From contig NC_084759.1 in assembly GCF_028858725.1 (NCBI RefSeq), positions 138,862,171-138,926,170 of the forward strand: a DNA stretch of 64,000 nt, written 5' to 3'. Under the pieces are notes generated by a model, which did not search any database, was not told where the DNA came from, and saw only the letters and a list, made by a program, of their open reading frames with translations. This document shows, in pieces, positions 22,959 to 33,790 of this stretch. Position numbers and translations under genes: made by a program. The stretch is from Colius striatus (Eukaryota > Chordata > Aves > Coliiformes > Coliidae). Positions within the stretch are counted from its first letter, which is position 1. Each line of letters starts with the position of its first letter.

Positions 22959-23305
22959 CCTAGAAAAGAGAAGGTTGAGAGGGTAAAATAGCCCATTTTA
23001 GCTACCTACTAGGGCATTATAGAAAAGTCAGAACCAGACTCTTCTCAGAGGTGCATAACAAAAGGACATGTGTCAACAGATAAAAGTGGCAGTAAGGGAA
23101 ATCCCAACTGGATATATGGAAACAAATTAACAATGAGAGTAGTTAAGTATACAGGTTTCACAGAAAGGTTGTGGAGTCTCTGTCCTTGGAGATGTTCAAA
23201 ACTTGACTGTAAAATGCTCTGAGCAACTTCAGGTCTTGGTTGGAGCAGGAATTGGACTAGATGACTTCCAGTCATCCTGTCCAATCATATATTTCTGTTC
23301 TATAC
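22959..23305 (+). mobile_element. Older CR1 LINE, 3' part after the LTR
   Basis: CCTAGAAAAGAGAAGGTTGAGAGGG resumes the CR1 text interrupted at 21481 (CR1 elements read roughly TTTAGCCTGGAGAAGAGAAGGCT). It continues through TTCTCAGAGGTGC, GGTTGTGGAGTCTCTGTCCTTGGAGATGTTCAAAAC, GGACTAGATGACTTCCAG to a decayed tail near 23305. It is the most diverged of the three nested layers, consistent with being oldest. Confidence 0.85.
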
Positions 23306-26284
23306 ACTCTTCCATTGATCACCTCTCAGAGCTGCAGTGGAGCTAGCAGAGCTTCTAGGCTCAAACCTATTAAAAAAAGTCTACCTGTGTAAAAGAAAAC
23401 CAGTGAGCTAGAAGGATAATTTTTGTGGACCAGCTGGTTGGACAATACCAGTAATCACTGGCAAGTCTTTAAGAATACACATGAGGACATGTCTGGTCAT
23501 ATGACAGCTCCAAACTTCTTCCTCTTTGCAATATCTTATGCAAGACTATTTACAAAGAATTTCAGTATAATATTAATGAAAGCTAAGGTGAACAGATGAA
23601 AATTATCTAAATAAGTATGTCTTAACAAGCACAAAAATAAGAATAGTTACAATATCAATTATTACATGATATTAAAAAAACATTGTGGTGGGATAGCTCT
23701 GCCTTCACTTCACCTCTCACATTTGTCTTCCAGTCTTGTCCCACTCTGCTTATATTTGGTACATGGCATATTTTTTTGTAGCAGACACAGAAGTCAAGTC
23801 ACAAAATTGACAGATGTGCCAGGTACACAGATACTAACAAGCGTTGCAGAATGCAGTATCTACAATGAATGCAAATCTTCAGATTCACCAACTACCTATA
23901 ACAGAAAGTACCATTTAACAGACCCAAATGCAGAATAACAAAACCGTATTTTGAGTATGTCCTTTGAACTCTATATTTACTGTAGTGCTAACTGTCTACT
24001 GCTGGTAAATGCTGACCACCTTGCACATCAATTGATTTTTGCAATGACAGGATTCATTCCTTACATGGATCTGCAGAACATGCTGAGAAAATAAGCAGTA
24101 ATGGCCTGATAGAAAATGAATTACTTCTGTAAATTGCTCATCTTTAATTCACCTAAAATAGGTGCAAAACACACAACCTAGTTAAAAAGAAAGAGAAGCC
24201 AGCTTAGTAAACATGAAAAAAAAAAAACAAGCTGTTTTCATGCATTCTGTGGGTGTTAACTCCTTTGAGAAAAGTGTCTTTGAAGAGTGGATTAGTTTCT
24301 TACCTCTTAAGAATTATTGTTACAAAAGATTTTCGTTTATCTCTTTCAATTTCTGTTTACAACAAATCCAGAAAGGACTTTGGGAAAAGTGTTCTGGATG
24401 TTGTATGTCCTTGAAAAAACTCCAAACATCAACAACAAAAAACCTCAAAGAACAGAAAAATTTGTACTTGTAATTTAACATTTAAATTGTTTAAAAGAGA
24501 CCAGCTAATGCTGTCTGTGTGGGTAAGAAATAAAACAGTTTCTAAGGAAAACTTTTGATAAAAGCCTGATTAGTTTAAAAAACAGGCTATTAATGTGTCA
24601 CCTTTCTATTCAGAAAAAATGTTCCCAGTGTCTCCCTAAAGCTTATCAGCCTTTGCTGCAGCCAAAGAGCTTCTATAGGATCCTCAGACATTTTAGAACT
24701 ACATGAAGTTCTCAAGTCCCCAGCAGGTGTGACTAGGATGCAGACAAGCATTTCTGCCTAGCAGAGTGGAGTCTTCCAATTTGTTCTTTGCTATACTCAT
24801 TTTTTATAAGCCTCTGTTAACCTGCATTATTCTTGTTGCTTTGAATCTCGTTTATTTTCTCTCAGTGACTAGCAGTAGTCTTCCCAGCAAAGATGACAGC
24901 ACTAAAGAAACTAGCAGTGGTATAACATCTAGAGAATATGTTATGCAAGGTTTAGGTGGTGAGAGACTTGATCACAAGGTGCTGGAATCACTGAAAATCT
25001 CTTGACTGGCATCAAGGTGCTGTTCATCGGCTCACATGATGACAGGTTCAATAACCAGTCACAAAGAGCAGCAATCTTTCCTTGTACTTATGGAAAACTA
25101 TATCCGGCTTTCAGTGGGGCATTCTTTTTCTTGTTAGTGACCTCTGAGTAATTTAGGGTAAATACTGTTGAGAGTTATTTTTGCCTTATTTGCAACATAA
25201 CAGTAGTCAAAGAGAGCTACTGAACATAAATCTTCACACCCAACTGTTCTGTGATTTAGGCTAAAATTGTACACTATTGGAAGATGATTATTTTAGTTAG
25301 TTAAACCATAAAGCTCCATTTAAATATGACCAGTAAGAAACTGAGCTATTAATAATAATTATTGCAAATGTCACTGATTTCAGAGTATAAAACTTAATAG
25401 ACTATCACCATTAAAACATGTGCTCTCCATAATTACACTGTGTACCAACTTGTGCTTGATTCTGTCTCTGTGAATCACTTCAACGCTCTTTTCAAATCTC
25501 TTCTTTAAAGATGAAAAATCATGTTTCCCAGACAACTGGGGAGAAGTTTAGGGAAAAAATCCTTTTTCTGTTCATGGCTTTGGGACAGAAACAGAAAATA
25601 AGTCTAAATATTTTGTGTTAAGCCTTGATTTGTGTATTTTTCTTTATCAGCCAATTTTTATGAAGCTAAGCTTAAAGCATTTTATGAATGACATCTTGAC
25701 TGGTTCTTGTGTTTCTATAGCCTAAGCGCCAGGCTTTTAAAGCTAGGTCACCTGAGAATGCAGGATAGATCTGTTCTTGACACTGTATTTCATTTCAAAT
25801 CACAGCAAATGAATGTGTAATCCACTTGATCTGGTTACGTCAACTGACTCTCTTTTTTCTAATTCTTTCTTCCAGCTTCCTCAGTGTCACACATGGGTAG
25901 GTAAAGGTAAGACAAAATACAAAATAAGACTGTTAAATGACAGACACAATGCTCATCCTAATTTCAAACACAGAACGGCTTTTGAGGAACAAAGAGTTAT
26001 GACAAGAAGATTTTTTTTTTTTCTGCTTTCTACAGAAAAGTAATACTACAGAATATGCTACAGAATAAATACTTAGGAGCTCTAGCAATAGACAGAGAAA
26101 GAGGTATGGGAAATATATACTAGATTTTGACAGTAGATCCTGGTCTGGATATCAGGAAACACAGGATTCTGTACAAAAAAATGTTTCAGAATACTTGACT
26201 ATATGGAAGACCAAGAGCCCACTTTTCAAGTGACAAAAGCCTTCAGTCTTTTACAGAAAGGGAGATTAGCTGCTATGAAAACCT

Positions 26285-26345
26285 ATTACAGTGAATCACT
26301 TGTAGCTGTATGCCTCAGTTTCCCAGTTTGCAAAATTTGTGTGCT
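26285..26345 (+). mobile_element. MIR-like SINE relic
   Basis: The words TGCCTCAGTTTCCCAGTTTGCAAAAT closely follow the MIR core segment tgcctcagtttccccatctgtaaaat. The rest is too degenerate to extend. Confidence 0.45.
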
Positions 26346-28583
26346 ACTTCAAATATTTCTTTAAACAAGGCTTGAAAATGTTCAGCTTACAACAGGCCTC
26401 ATGCATATGCACATGAACACTTTCCATATTATTGCTCACAAAATTGGCAAGTTGTTAATATAAAATAAATGAGGCTCAAAATTATGCTATAAAGCAAGAA
26501 GTACCTAAAACGAAAGTGACATTTTAACATGGAACAGATGCCTTTACAATGAGCAGATCTAGAAATCAATCCAAGGGGCCTTTATGTAAATAGCCGAGTT
26601 TGTCAATTTAAATCATTAGTGCACCTAGCAAATCATAGCTTGTAATGTCAACATATCATCCTAGTACAGGGGACATAAGACAATAAATGAGATGGTAAAT
26701 ATTTTCTGAGAGGAGGTCAATATTTGCTATGCTTGATGCTGTTTAATTCCTCAAATCCATTAATGCTTAAATGGCCAGAATACAGAGGAACTCTAAAGCC
26801 TGTACTTCCTACTGACTTTGGATGGGGATTTGGTAGAGAGCACCTTGCAGAAGGAAGGCACAGAACCTGTCTCATACAACATGTATGCCATCTATAAATT
26901 CCAAGTTATTAATGAATTTTAAAATTGACACTATGTAGAAACACTCAGGGCATGACCTGATGACCATTTGACATTCAGGAGTCTACTTGTAGTCACAATT
27001 TCCATAGATTTCTTCTTGGACAATCTCCACCCACAGGCTAAAAGCTTACTTGAACATAAATGACGAATTCCATATGCTGATAAGACTACTAGATGAGAAT
27101 GTTTATAGTTGTCCTTATTTGTTTATCTGGTTGCTTTTTTTTTTTAGCAAGAGTCTAAAGTTCCTGCCTGTGGGAAGTTATATGTAATGGAAATAGAAAC
27201 TGCAACTAGATTATATGGATAGGATCTTGTGGCTTCTTGTTTTTTACGTTGTTTTGTGAGGTTAGAGATAGTATTATGAATTACAGCTTCCAGGAAACTG
27301 ACATTGCTTACCTGATGAGAAAGAACAAGTTTTCCCAAGCCTAATCTCAGAGAAGTAAACAAATTAAACTGAAACAGAGAAACAGTGACCTTGGATAAGT
27401 TGCTTCAGCAACCAGTGTCACTTTGTGCTCCCTGCTTGTTTGTTTTACAAGCAGCTCAGGACAAATTTACCTGTTTTCATGCCTATAGCTTGAATCCTCC
27501 ATCTGTAAGGACTGTGCGAGTAACACTGGCAGTAGTAGCAACTAACACACAAAGAGTTTCCAAAACACCCTTTATCTACCTTTTCAATATAGCTTTATCT
27601 AAGCAGTAACAAATCTCCAACAAAGCATAAGCGCAATAATTAATGTAAAGGCACTGAATTTACCAATGTATCTAGAAATGGAAAGAGGATTTGGGAACAA
27701 GGAAATGAAGGTGTCTGAACTGAAAAGAGACAAGATATAACAGTTTATAAGGTTGCCCTTGTGAAAGTCTTCATTGGGCCTTAACGTCCACAGAAATATC
27801 TGCAGCATTAGTTTACTTCAGTGTGCAAGTAGGCTTGTTTATGCTTTCCCACAATACCTTAAATTCTGTGTTAAAAAAATTGGCTCTCTGTCAAGTCATT
27901 CAAACATTTAAAACTTCTTTTCTAAATACAAATTTGACTGACTATCTTCAACAGTTTTCAAATAAAATTTACTGTCTGCCGTCAGCACCAATGCACCAGT
28001 CCTGATCAATCTTTTCCTTCTGCCTCTAGCTATATATAACTTGATATCCACATTTTTTTTTTCCCCTTAGCAAACTGTATTTCGGAAACAGGTCTTACCT
28101 GTTGGGATATTTTTCTCCCTTTTTTTGACAGGCCTATACATGAAGATAAGAATGCTGTTGGGATGCTGAATAGCCTACCTGTGTATGATGTTGCTCTAAA
28201 CATATGGCTCTAAAATTCAGAACTGATATATCATTGGTGAAGTCCAGATAATTGATTCATAAGTCAGCTGCATCAGGCAGGTTTTTTCATGGTATCTTTA
28301 TAAATAGGTTGGTGCTTTGAAAGTGCCTGATGGTATCTCTCATATTGACATGAAAGGCATTTGGAGGTTGGAATATGCTAGTTATACAACTTGCATTCTT
28401 GGTACAGATCATGGCTGCTGTCAGCTTCTTAGAACACTAATACAAATATTTGGGTAAATATCTTTTGTGTCCTGACACTTTTTAGTACTTAATCTTTCAG
28501 TCTTTTAGTGACTTACTGAATTTTGTTAAATAATTTTGAATTCTGCACTTTCCCATTGTAAAGAAAAAGTGTGGTTATTCTTC

Positions 28584-28634
28584 AAAAATGACATGAATGC
28601 AAACATGAAAATGACATCAAAAAATGACATGAAA
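28584..28634 (+). repeat. Imperfect tandem AAAATGACAT(GAA/CAA)
   Basis: Three near-copies of AAAATGACAT occur within 50 bases. This is small simple-sequence duplication with no coding meaning seen. Confidence 0.6.
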
Positions 28635-29663
28635 TTACAAAACAACATTTAATAAAAGAGTGCCTTTCAGTTTCTTTTTTTCAGAAAACACAAAACCCAA
28701 TTTGTATAACTTGTGAAAATTGATCACTAAGTCCTTTATAAATAATACTGTAATAGACCCACACATTCCCTACTCAGTGAAATTTTGGACCAAACTGTAG
28801 AGACAAAAAAACCCAACAACACAGAAACATTTGTTCACTCCAAGCACACAAAGAAGCATTCAAAAATACTGGGCAACCCACATAACTTGGTTTACAAACT
28901 TTAAAAGCAAAAGCAAGATCAACAACTGACAAAATCCCCTTAACTTAGAGGAGAAGTTGCCTTCCAGGAGTGCCTGCAGGCTACTGTGAAAACTTCATAC
29001 CTGTATGTTTCATTTTGAAAGAGGCGATGCCATTATTAAAACTGATAAGAATTTCTTTTGTCCTTCTTAAGCATAAACACTTAAATAACAATCACTTTTA
29101 TACACATTCTTCCTCTGCTGTGTATACATTTGCATATATATAAAGCATCTCAAAGCTTTCCTGCTTTAAACAAAAATACTGTAACAGAAAAAAAGAATTA
29201 AAGAGAAAGGTATCTAATAAAAAAGGAGGTATACCCACATCTCCTAGGTTGATTAACTGGAAAAAAAAAGGCCTAACTTTTTAAAGAAATTACTCTATTC
29301 CCTAGATGTCCTGGCTACTCACATTAAGAACATCATGTCACTGACATTTTCAGTCATTGTATGACATAAATAAAACAGTAACTGTTGCACACTGAGACAC
29401 CTTACCTAACACTTTTCACACATATAAATGCTTACTACAACTTCAAATCTTATAATTGATGAGTTCTGAACATACAGATAAAAAATTTACATGTCCAGAG
29501 ATCTGATTCTGTTCTAACACCTAACCACATGCTGGAGCACCCTCACAAACACTGACGTACACCAGCAGAATAACACCTGAAACATTTACAGAAGCAAGAT
29601 GCAATGAAAATCATGGTTTTTGAGGCCTAGTGGTATCCAAAACTCTGCCTAGGTTGAGAGTTT

Positions 29664-29691
29664 CATGGTGCTGTGTGGGAACAGCACCATG
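29664..29691. repeat. Perfect 11-bp inverted repeat (hairpin)
   Basis: CATGGTGCTGT (29664-29674) and ACAGCACCATG (29681-29691) are exact reverse complements around a 6-base GTGGGA loop. Pairing does not extend beyond the arms, so it is too short for a typical pre-miRNA. Confidence 0.8.
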
Positions 29692-29983
29692 TTCAGGTGG
29701 AAGTGGACTGAACGTTTCTCCTTTGCTTTCATACACAAACTATACAGACAGTAAGTGTTCAATGCTCTTGAGATAAACTACTGAGATATCTCATTAATTA
29801 AATGCAATGTTTTAGTTTGCACAATAAATGGCCAGCAGCTTCACTGAGGATGTCTTACAATGAAGCTCAACTACTAAGTCTATTCTGCCAAACTAACAGG
29901 GGCCACAGCTCAGGCAAATGATTTGTGCATGTCTGTAGTGTTAGTGCTCTCACAGGTGCGTATTGGCTTACACCACATAACAG

Positions 29984-30056
29984 TAGGTGAACCTGCTATA
30001 GCAGAGGTTTTGGACTAGATGATCTCTAAAGGTCCCTTCCAACCATTCTGTGTGAT
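29984..30056 (+). mobile_element. CR1 LINE extreme 3' end
   Basis: AGGTGAACCTGCTATAGCAGAGG, TTTGGACTAGATGATCTCTAAAGGTCCC, TTCCAACCATTCTGTGTGAT is the terminal about 70 bases of CR1 and its octamer tail. It is extremely 5'-truncated. Confidence 0.88.
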
Positions 30057-30786
30057 ATGGCACTGGCACGTTAATGGCAGGGGACACTGTAAGCCAGGAT
30101 CTGTTCCCCGTAAGTTACATAAATGAAACACTACATATTCTGAGAGTTTGCTGGGAGGTGGGAGGCAAGCAAGTAGGGTTGAATCATTCTGCATAAGTTT
30201 TAATCTGATAGGTTGGGCTGTTAGGGAATATGAATTTTGCTTGACTACAGGGAGTGAGTGGGTTGACTGATTCAAATGCAAGCTTAAAGATATGAATCCC
30301 TGGAAACCAAAATTTAATGCAAAGTAGTATTTATGAAAAAAAAAAAAAATGCAAACTCTTTTGTGGATCCTGGCAGGGACGGGGACAGTGACTGCTCATC
30401 CCAGTAGAGCCCAGGCCATGGCAGATCAGGTCAGGCTTCTGCCCCACACATGGCTCCAGTGCCATTTCCCCTAAAAGTACAGATGCTGTACAGATGCAGC
30501 TGCCATAGGAACAGCCATAGCCCTTCTTCAGATAGGATTAATCCCCGTCTATCACTTCAGAGAGGAAGATGAAGGGACTTGGAGTGTCATCCCTACCCCA
30601 TCCGCCCTGGAACAGATCCCAACAGTACACTGCAGATCTTCTACCTGTGGATGTGACTGATAAAAGCGTGTTTTCCCTCCCTGCTCCAGCATGCACCTCC
30701 TCATGAGAGCTTCTAAATAAACTGCAATGACAAACCAAAGAAATTCTGTCAAGGGAGGAAATAGCTGATACTCTTCTTTCTCTCTC

Positions 30787-30808
30787 TTTTTTTTTTTTTT
30801 TTTTTTTT
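30787..30808 (+). repeat. Poly-T run (T22)
   Basis: Twenty-two uninterrupted T bases follow a TCTC-rich stretch. Read on the - strand this is a poly-A, but no retroposon body is recognised next to it. Confidence 0.8.
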
Positions 30809-32699
30809 AAATTAACTTCACACAGCAATTGGAAAACTCGGAAAGTGGCATCAAAGTGGCCTTTGCCCCAGCTTGACAGCATCTTTTACAAACTAGCATA
30901 ATCTCTGTGATCCTCAGTCTTACAGTAAGGGCAAAGATTTTCTTTGCTGCCAATAAGAATGAAAATATTGGTTTTAGATGAACAAACTTGTCCACAGATA
31001 GTGATTCTTGCACTCCAGAGTTAATATTTCACCTCATTAATTTGTCTCTTTTTCTAATTTAGAGTTTCAGAGGGTATGTTTTAGCAGGACAAAAGTTAAT
31101 TGTTCGGCATACTTATAAATGGAGCTTAAAAAGCAAACTTAACACTATTACACCAACTCTACATGGGCTAAAACATCTTCTGTTTTAATATATTTCTATT
31201 TTCGGTACATGCAGTAAGGCCTAATCACAGAAACATTTATAAGCGCATACAAACACATGCAAACATCTTTCCAAACAGGGCCTTAGCTTTTGTTCTAATA
31301 GCATTTACAATAAGCATAGAAAAAGACATCACTTTTAATTCAAGAATATCAATGTAATTATTGAAATCTTTTTACAATAAGCTAGAAGGAAACCACTCCT
31401 GATGTTCAGAGCAAACTGCTGAAGATATCAGTTTACCTTTCTACATAAGCTTAGGAGTTGTAAATAAGGGCGCCTGCCCTGGCTACTTGCTCTGCAAAGG
31501 GTCCTGGTGGACTCTCACCACACACTACCAATGGCTTCCAAAAGTACCAGTCTGGGAACTATATGCCTCTGCACACATCCATATGGAAGCTGAATTTCCC
31601 ACCAAGGAAAAATTTTAGGGTCAAACCTCTGCATAACATAGAACAACTGTTGCCACTCTGTACACTGCCACTGCCACTGGACAGTGATGTAGGGCAACAC
31701 CAAACTCTATTTGCTGTTCCCAACAATGAGCAGGTCCCTTTGTGACCTGAAATATTTTCCCTCTCCCTTGCAAGCACTTTAGAAGGAAGCTTCTCTCTTC
31801 AAACCTCCGTTTAAAAGGATTATCTGCATAGCTCAAGGCAGACAGAATCGCTGAGCTCATCTGACCTGCCTCCAAACTCCAAATTGAGTTACCAAGTCTC
31901 TGAAGAGGGAGAAAATTATGGGTAAATGAGTTGTAAGTCTAACAAGGGTTTTGCATGTAGCAACAAACATTGATTTATTTTGGAAGAACTTTATATAAGA
32001 GATTGTCTGATGCCTTCTGTATATTCTGCAGTCAAATTTCTTCCTCCTTCCAACCTTCCCTTCTTTCTTTGTGTGGCGTCTCAGATCCTGAGGAACTGAG
32101 CTTCTTGTCTCACCTCATCAAAATCTTTATTTCAATGTTGTTACTATCAGAACAGTGGCATTTGCTATCTTTTGGATCTGTTTGTTAGTGGCCTGATCAG
32201 CCAGTACCCCCAGGGATATACACTGTTATCTCTGTTGTCTACAGTATCTCCTTTGAACTTATGCATCTCGAATTATTGGAGTTCTTGAGTGAAACTTTTT
32301 ACTATGGCATCCAAAGGACTGGAAACCTTTATAGTTACTAAGATTTAAATTTGTCCTTAAAGTATCCTTCTGTTTGGTCAGGTTTTTACGGTTCCCATTT
32401 AACAGGAAATTCTTCTACTGTCTCCATCACCTTCTTTAATAATTTTAATCAAAGCAAAGGATACAAGTGGAAGCCAATTCCAACTTTGTTTCTGTCCCAT
32501 TCCTCCTCCCTTCCAGAGTCCAGAGAAGGATTCAAATCTGAAAAATATTTCAAGAAAAGATATGACACAAATTGGACCACTAATGATCAAGACTCAAATC
32601 TGAGCTCAGCTGATTGCATCCCATGAGTTTGGCATGCCATTGCTAGAGCTATGATTTATGGAGGCACACATTTATTCTCCTCTGCACCTTATCATTCTT

Positions 32700-32850
32700 C
32701 GAGGACTACATTACAATACCTGAGTGCCTCACAATCTATAATGCATTTAATCCTAATGACATTTTTGTGAGGGGTAGAGGTGCCATAATTTTTGTTTCAT
32801 GGATGGGTAGCTGGGGCATGTTACAGACTATGGCCTTGTCTAAGAGTTAT
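32700..32850 (-). mobile_element. MIR-like SINE relic
   Basis: The words ATGCATTTAATCCTAATGAC, TTTTTGTGAGGGGTAG, AGGTGCCATAATTTTTGTTTCATGGATGGGTAGCTGGGGCA and CTTGTCTAAG follow in order the reverse of the MIR 3' half (aatgcatttaattctcacaa, cctgtgaggtagg, ggtgctattattatccccattttacagatggggaaactgaggca, cttgcccaag). The preserved order over about 110 bases makes chance unlikely. Confidence 0.55.
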
Positions 32851-33599
32851 ATCAGCAGGAAAAAGGTTCCAGGTGGAGACTGCTATAGCAGAATAAGGAT
32901 ATCCACAGAGAGGACTATATCAGTGTAAGTATGTTAGAAAATTCCTCAGTGCAGCTACTAGTCTCAATAACATCCACAGTTTTCCAAGGGAAGCAATGGA
33001 GCAGAACCTTCTATGCCCTGGTCTGGCATTGTTTCGGAGCTCAACTCCTAATCCATCCTTCCTCTCGTATATCATAAGATCCTTGAAGTCAGTGCAACAG
33101 GACCTCTTCTAAGCATATTTACCATAGCACCGTAGAAAGCTGGCATGTCTTTTCCTATCTCTGCAAACATCTGGGACAGCAGTGCTCACAGCTTTGTTCT
33201 GTGAAGAAGAGAGCTTGGCCTATTGCATTCTGAGATTTATTGTTATTCTGCCTGATTGAAAGAATTTGGACACCTGTGGTTCTTCTTTTGGGGAGTTTTT
33301 GTCTTCCAAAAAAATTAATACTGATAAATTTACTTGGAAACTAAAAGCAGTTTTTCAAAACTCTAGTTTACAAAGGTTAATAATATCTTGATGACTGAGG
33401 GCCCTAATTTTTCAGATTCTTACTCCCTGAAGGGGACATGGATCTCAAACAACTCCTCCTCTTTTGAAGGATGATCCTTTAGTCCCATTAGGGTCTACTG
33501 TTCATCTCTGCTGGCAGGCTTTCTCTTTCTCTGGTCCAAACCAGATTTATAGTTTGGCCAGAGATAGGAAAAATCTTCAAGGCTAATCATGTTGGCATT

Positions 33600-33790
33600 A
33601 TCCCTTCATAATCCTTACCAGTATGAATATTATTTTTCCTGTTTTCCAGTCAGATGGTACCATTGTTGGCGCAAATGGTTTATTAAACCTGTTTCTACTG
33701 GACTTGCTTTGTCACGCACCATTTGCTGTAAAATTTTGGGACAGAGATTATGTAGTCCTACTAACCTGATATTCTTTTATTTGCTTCCAA
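33600..33790 (-). mobile_element. Possible ancient CR1/L2-like pol fragment
   Basis: On the - strand a decayed frame contains VPSDWKTGKI followed by a KKG-like position, resembling the conserved vP.dWk...v.pifKkG segment of CR1/L2 reverse transcriptases. The match is short and the frame is broken, so this is tentative. Confidence 0.3.

Larger units (their letters stand above)
23306..29980. other. Gene-desert sequence
   Basis: No gene is seen. It contains a MIR-like relic at 26285-26345, an imperfect AAAATGACATGAA repeat at 28584-28634 and a short perfect hairpin at 29664-29691. Open frames are short, AT-driven and not exon-like. Confidence 0.6.

Noticed and set aside
29664..29691. microRNA precursor
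   Set aside because: Pairing stops after 11 base pairs, and a precursor needs about 60-80 bases of imperfect stem.
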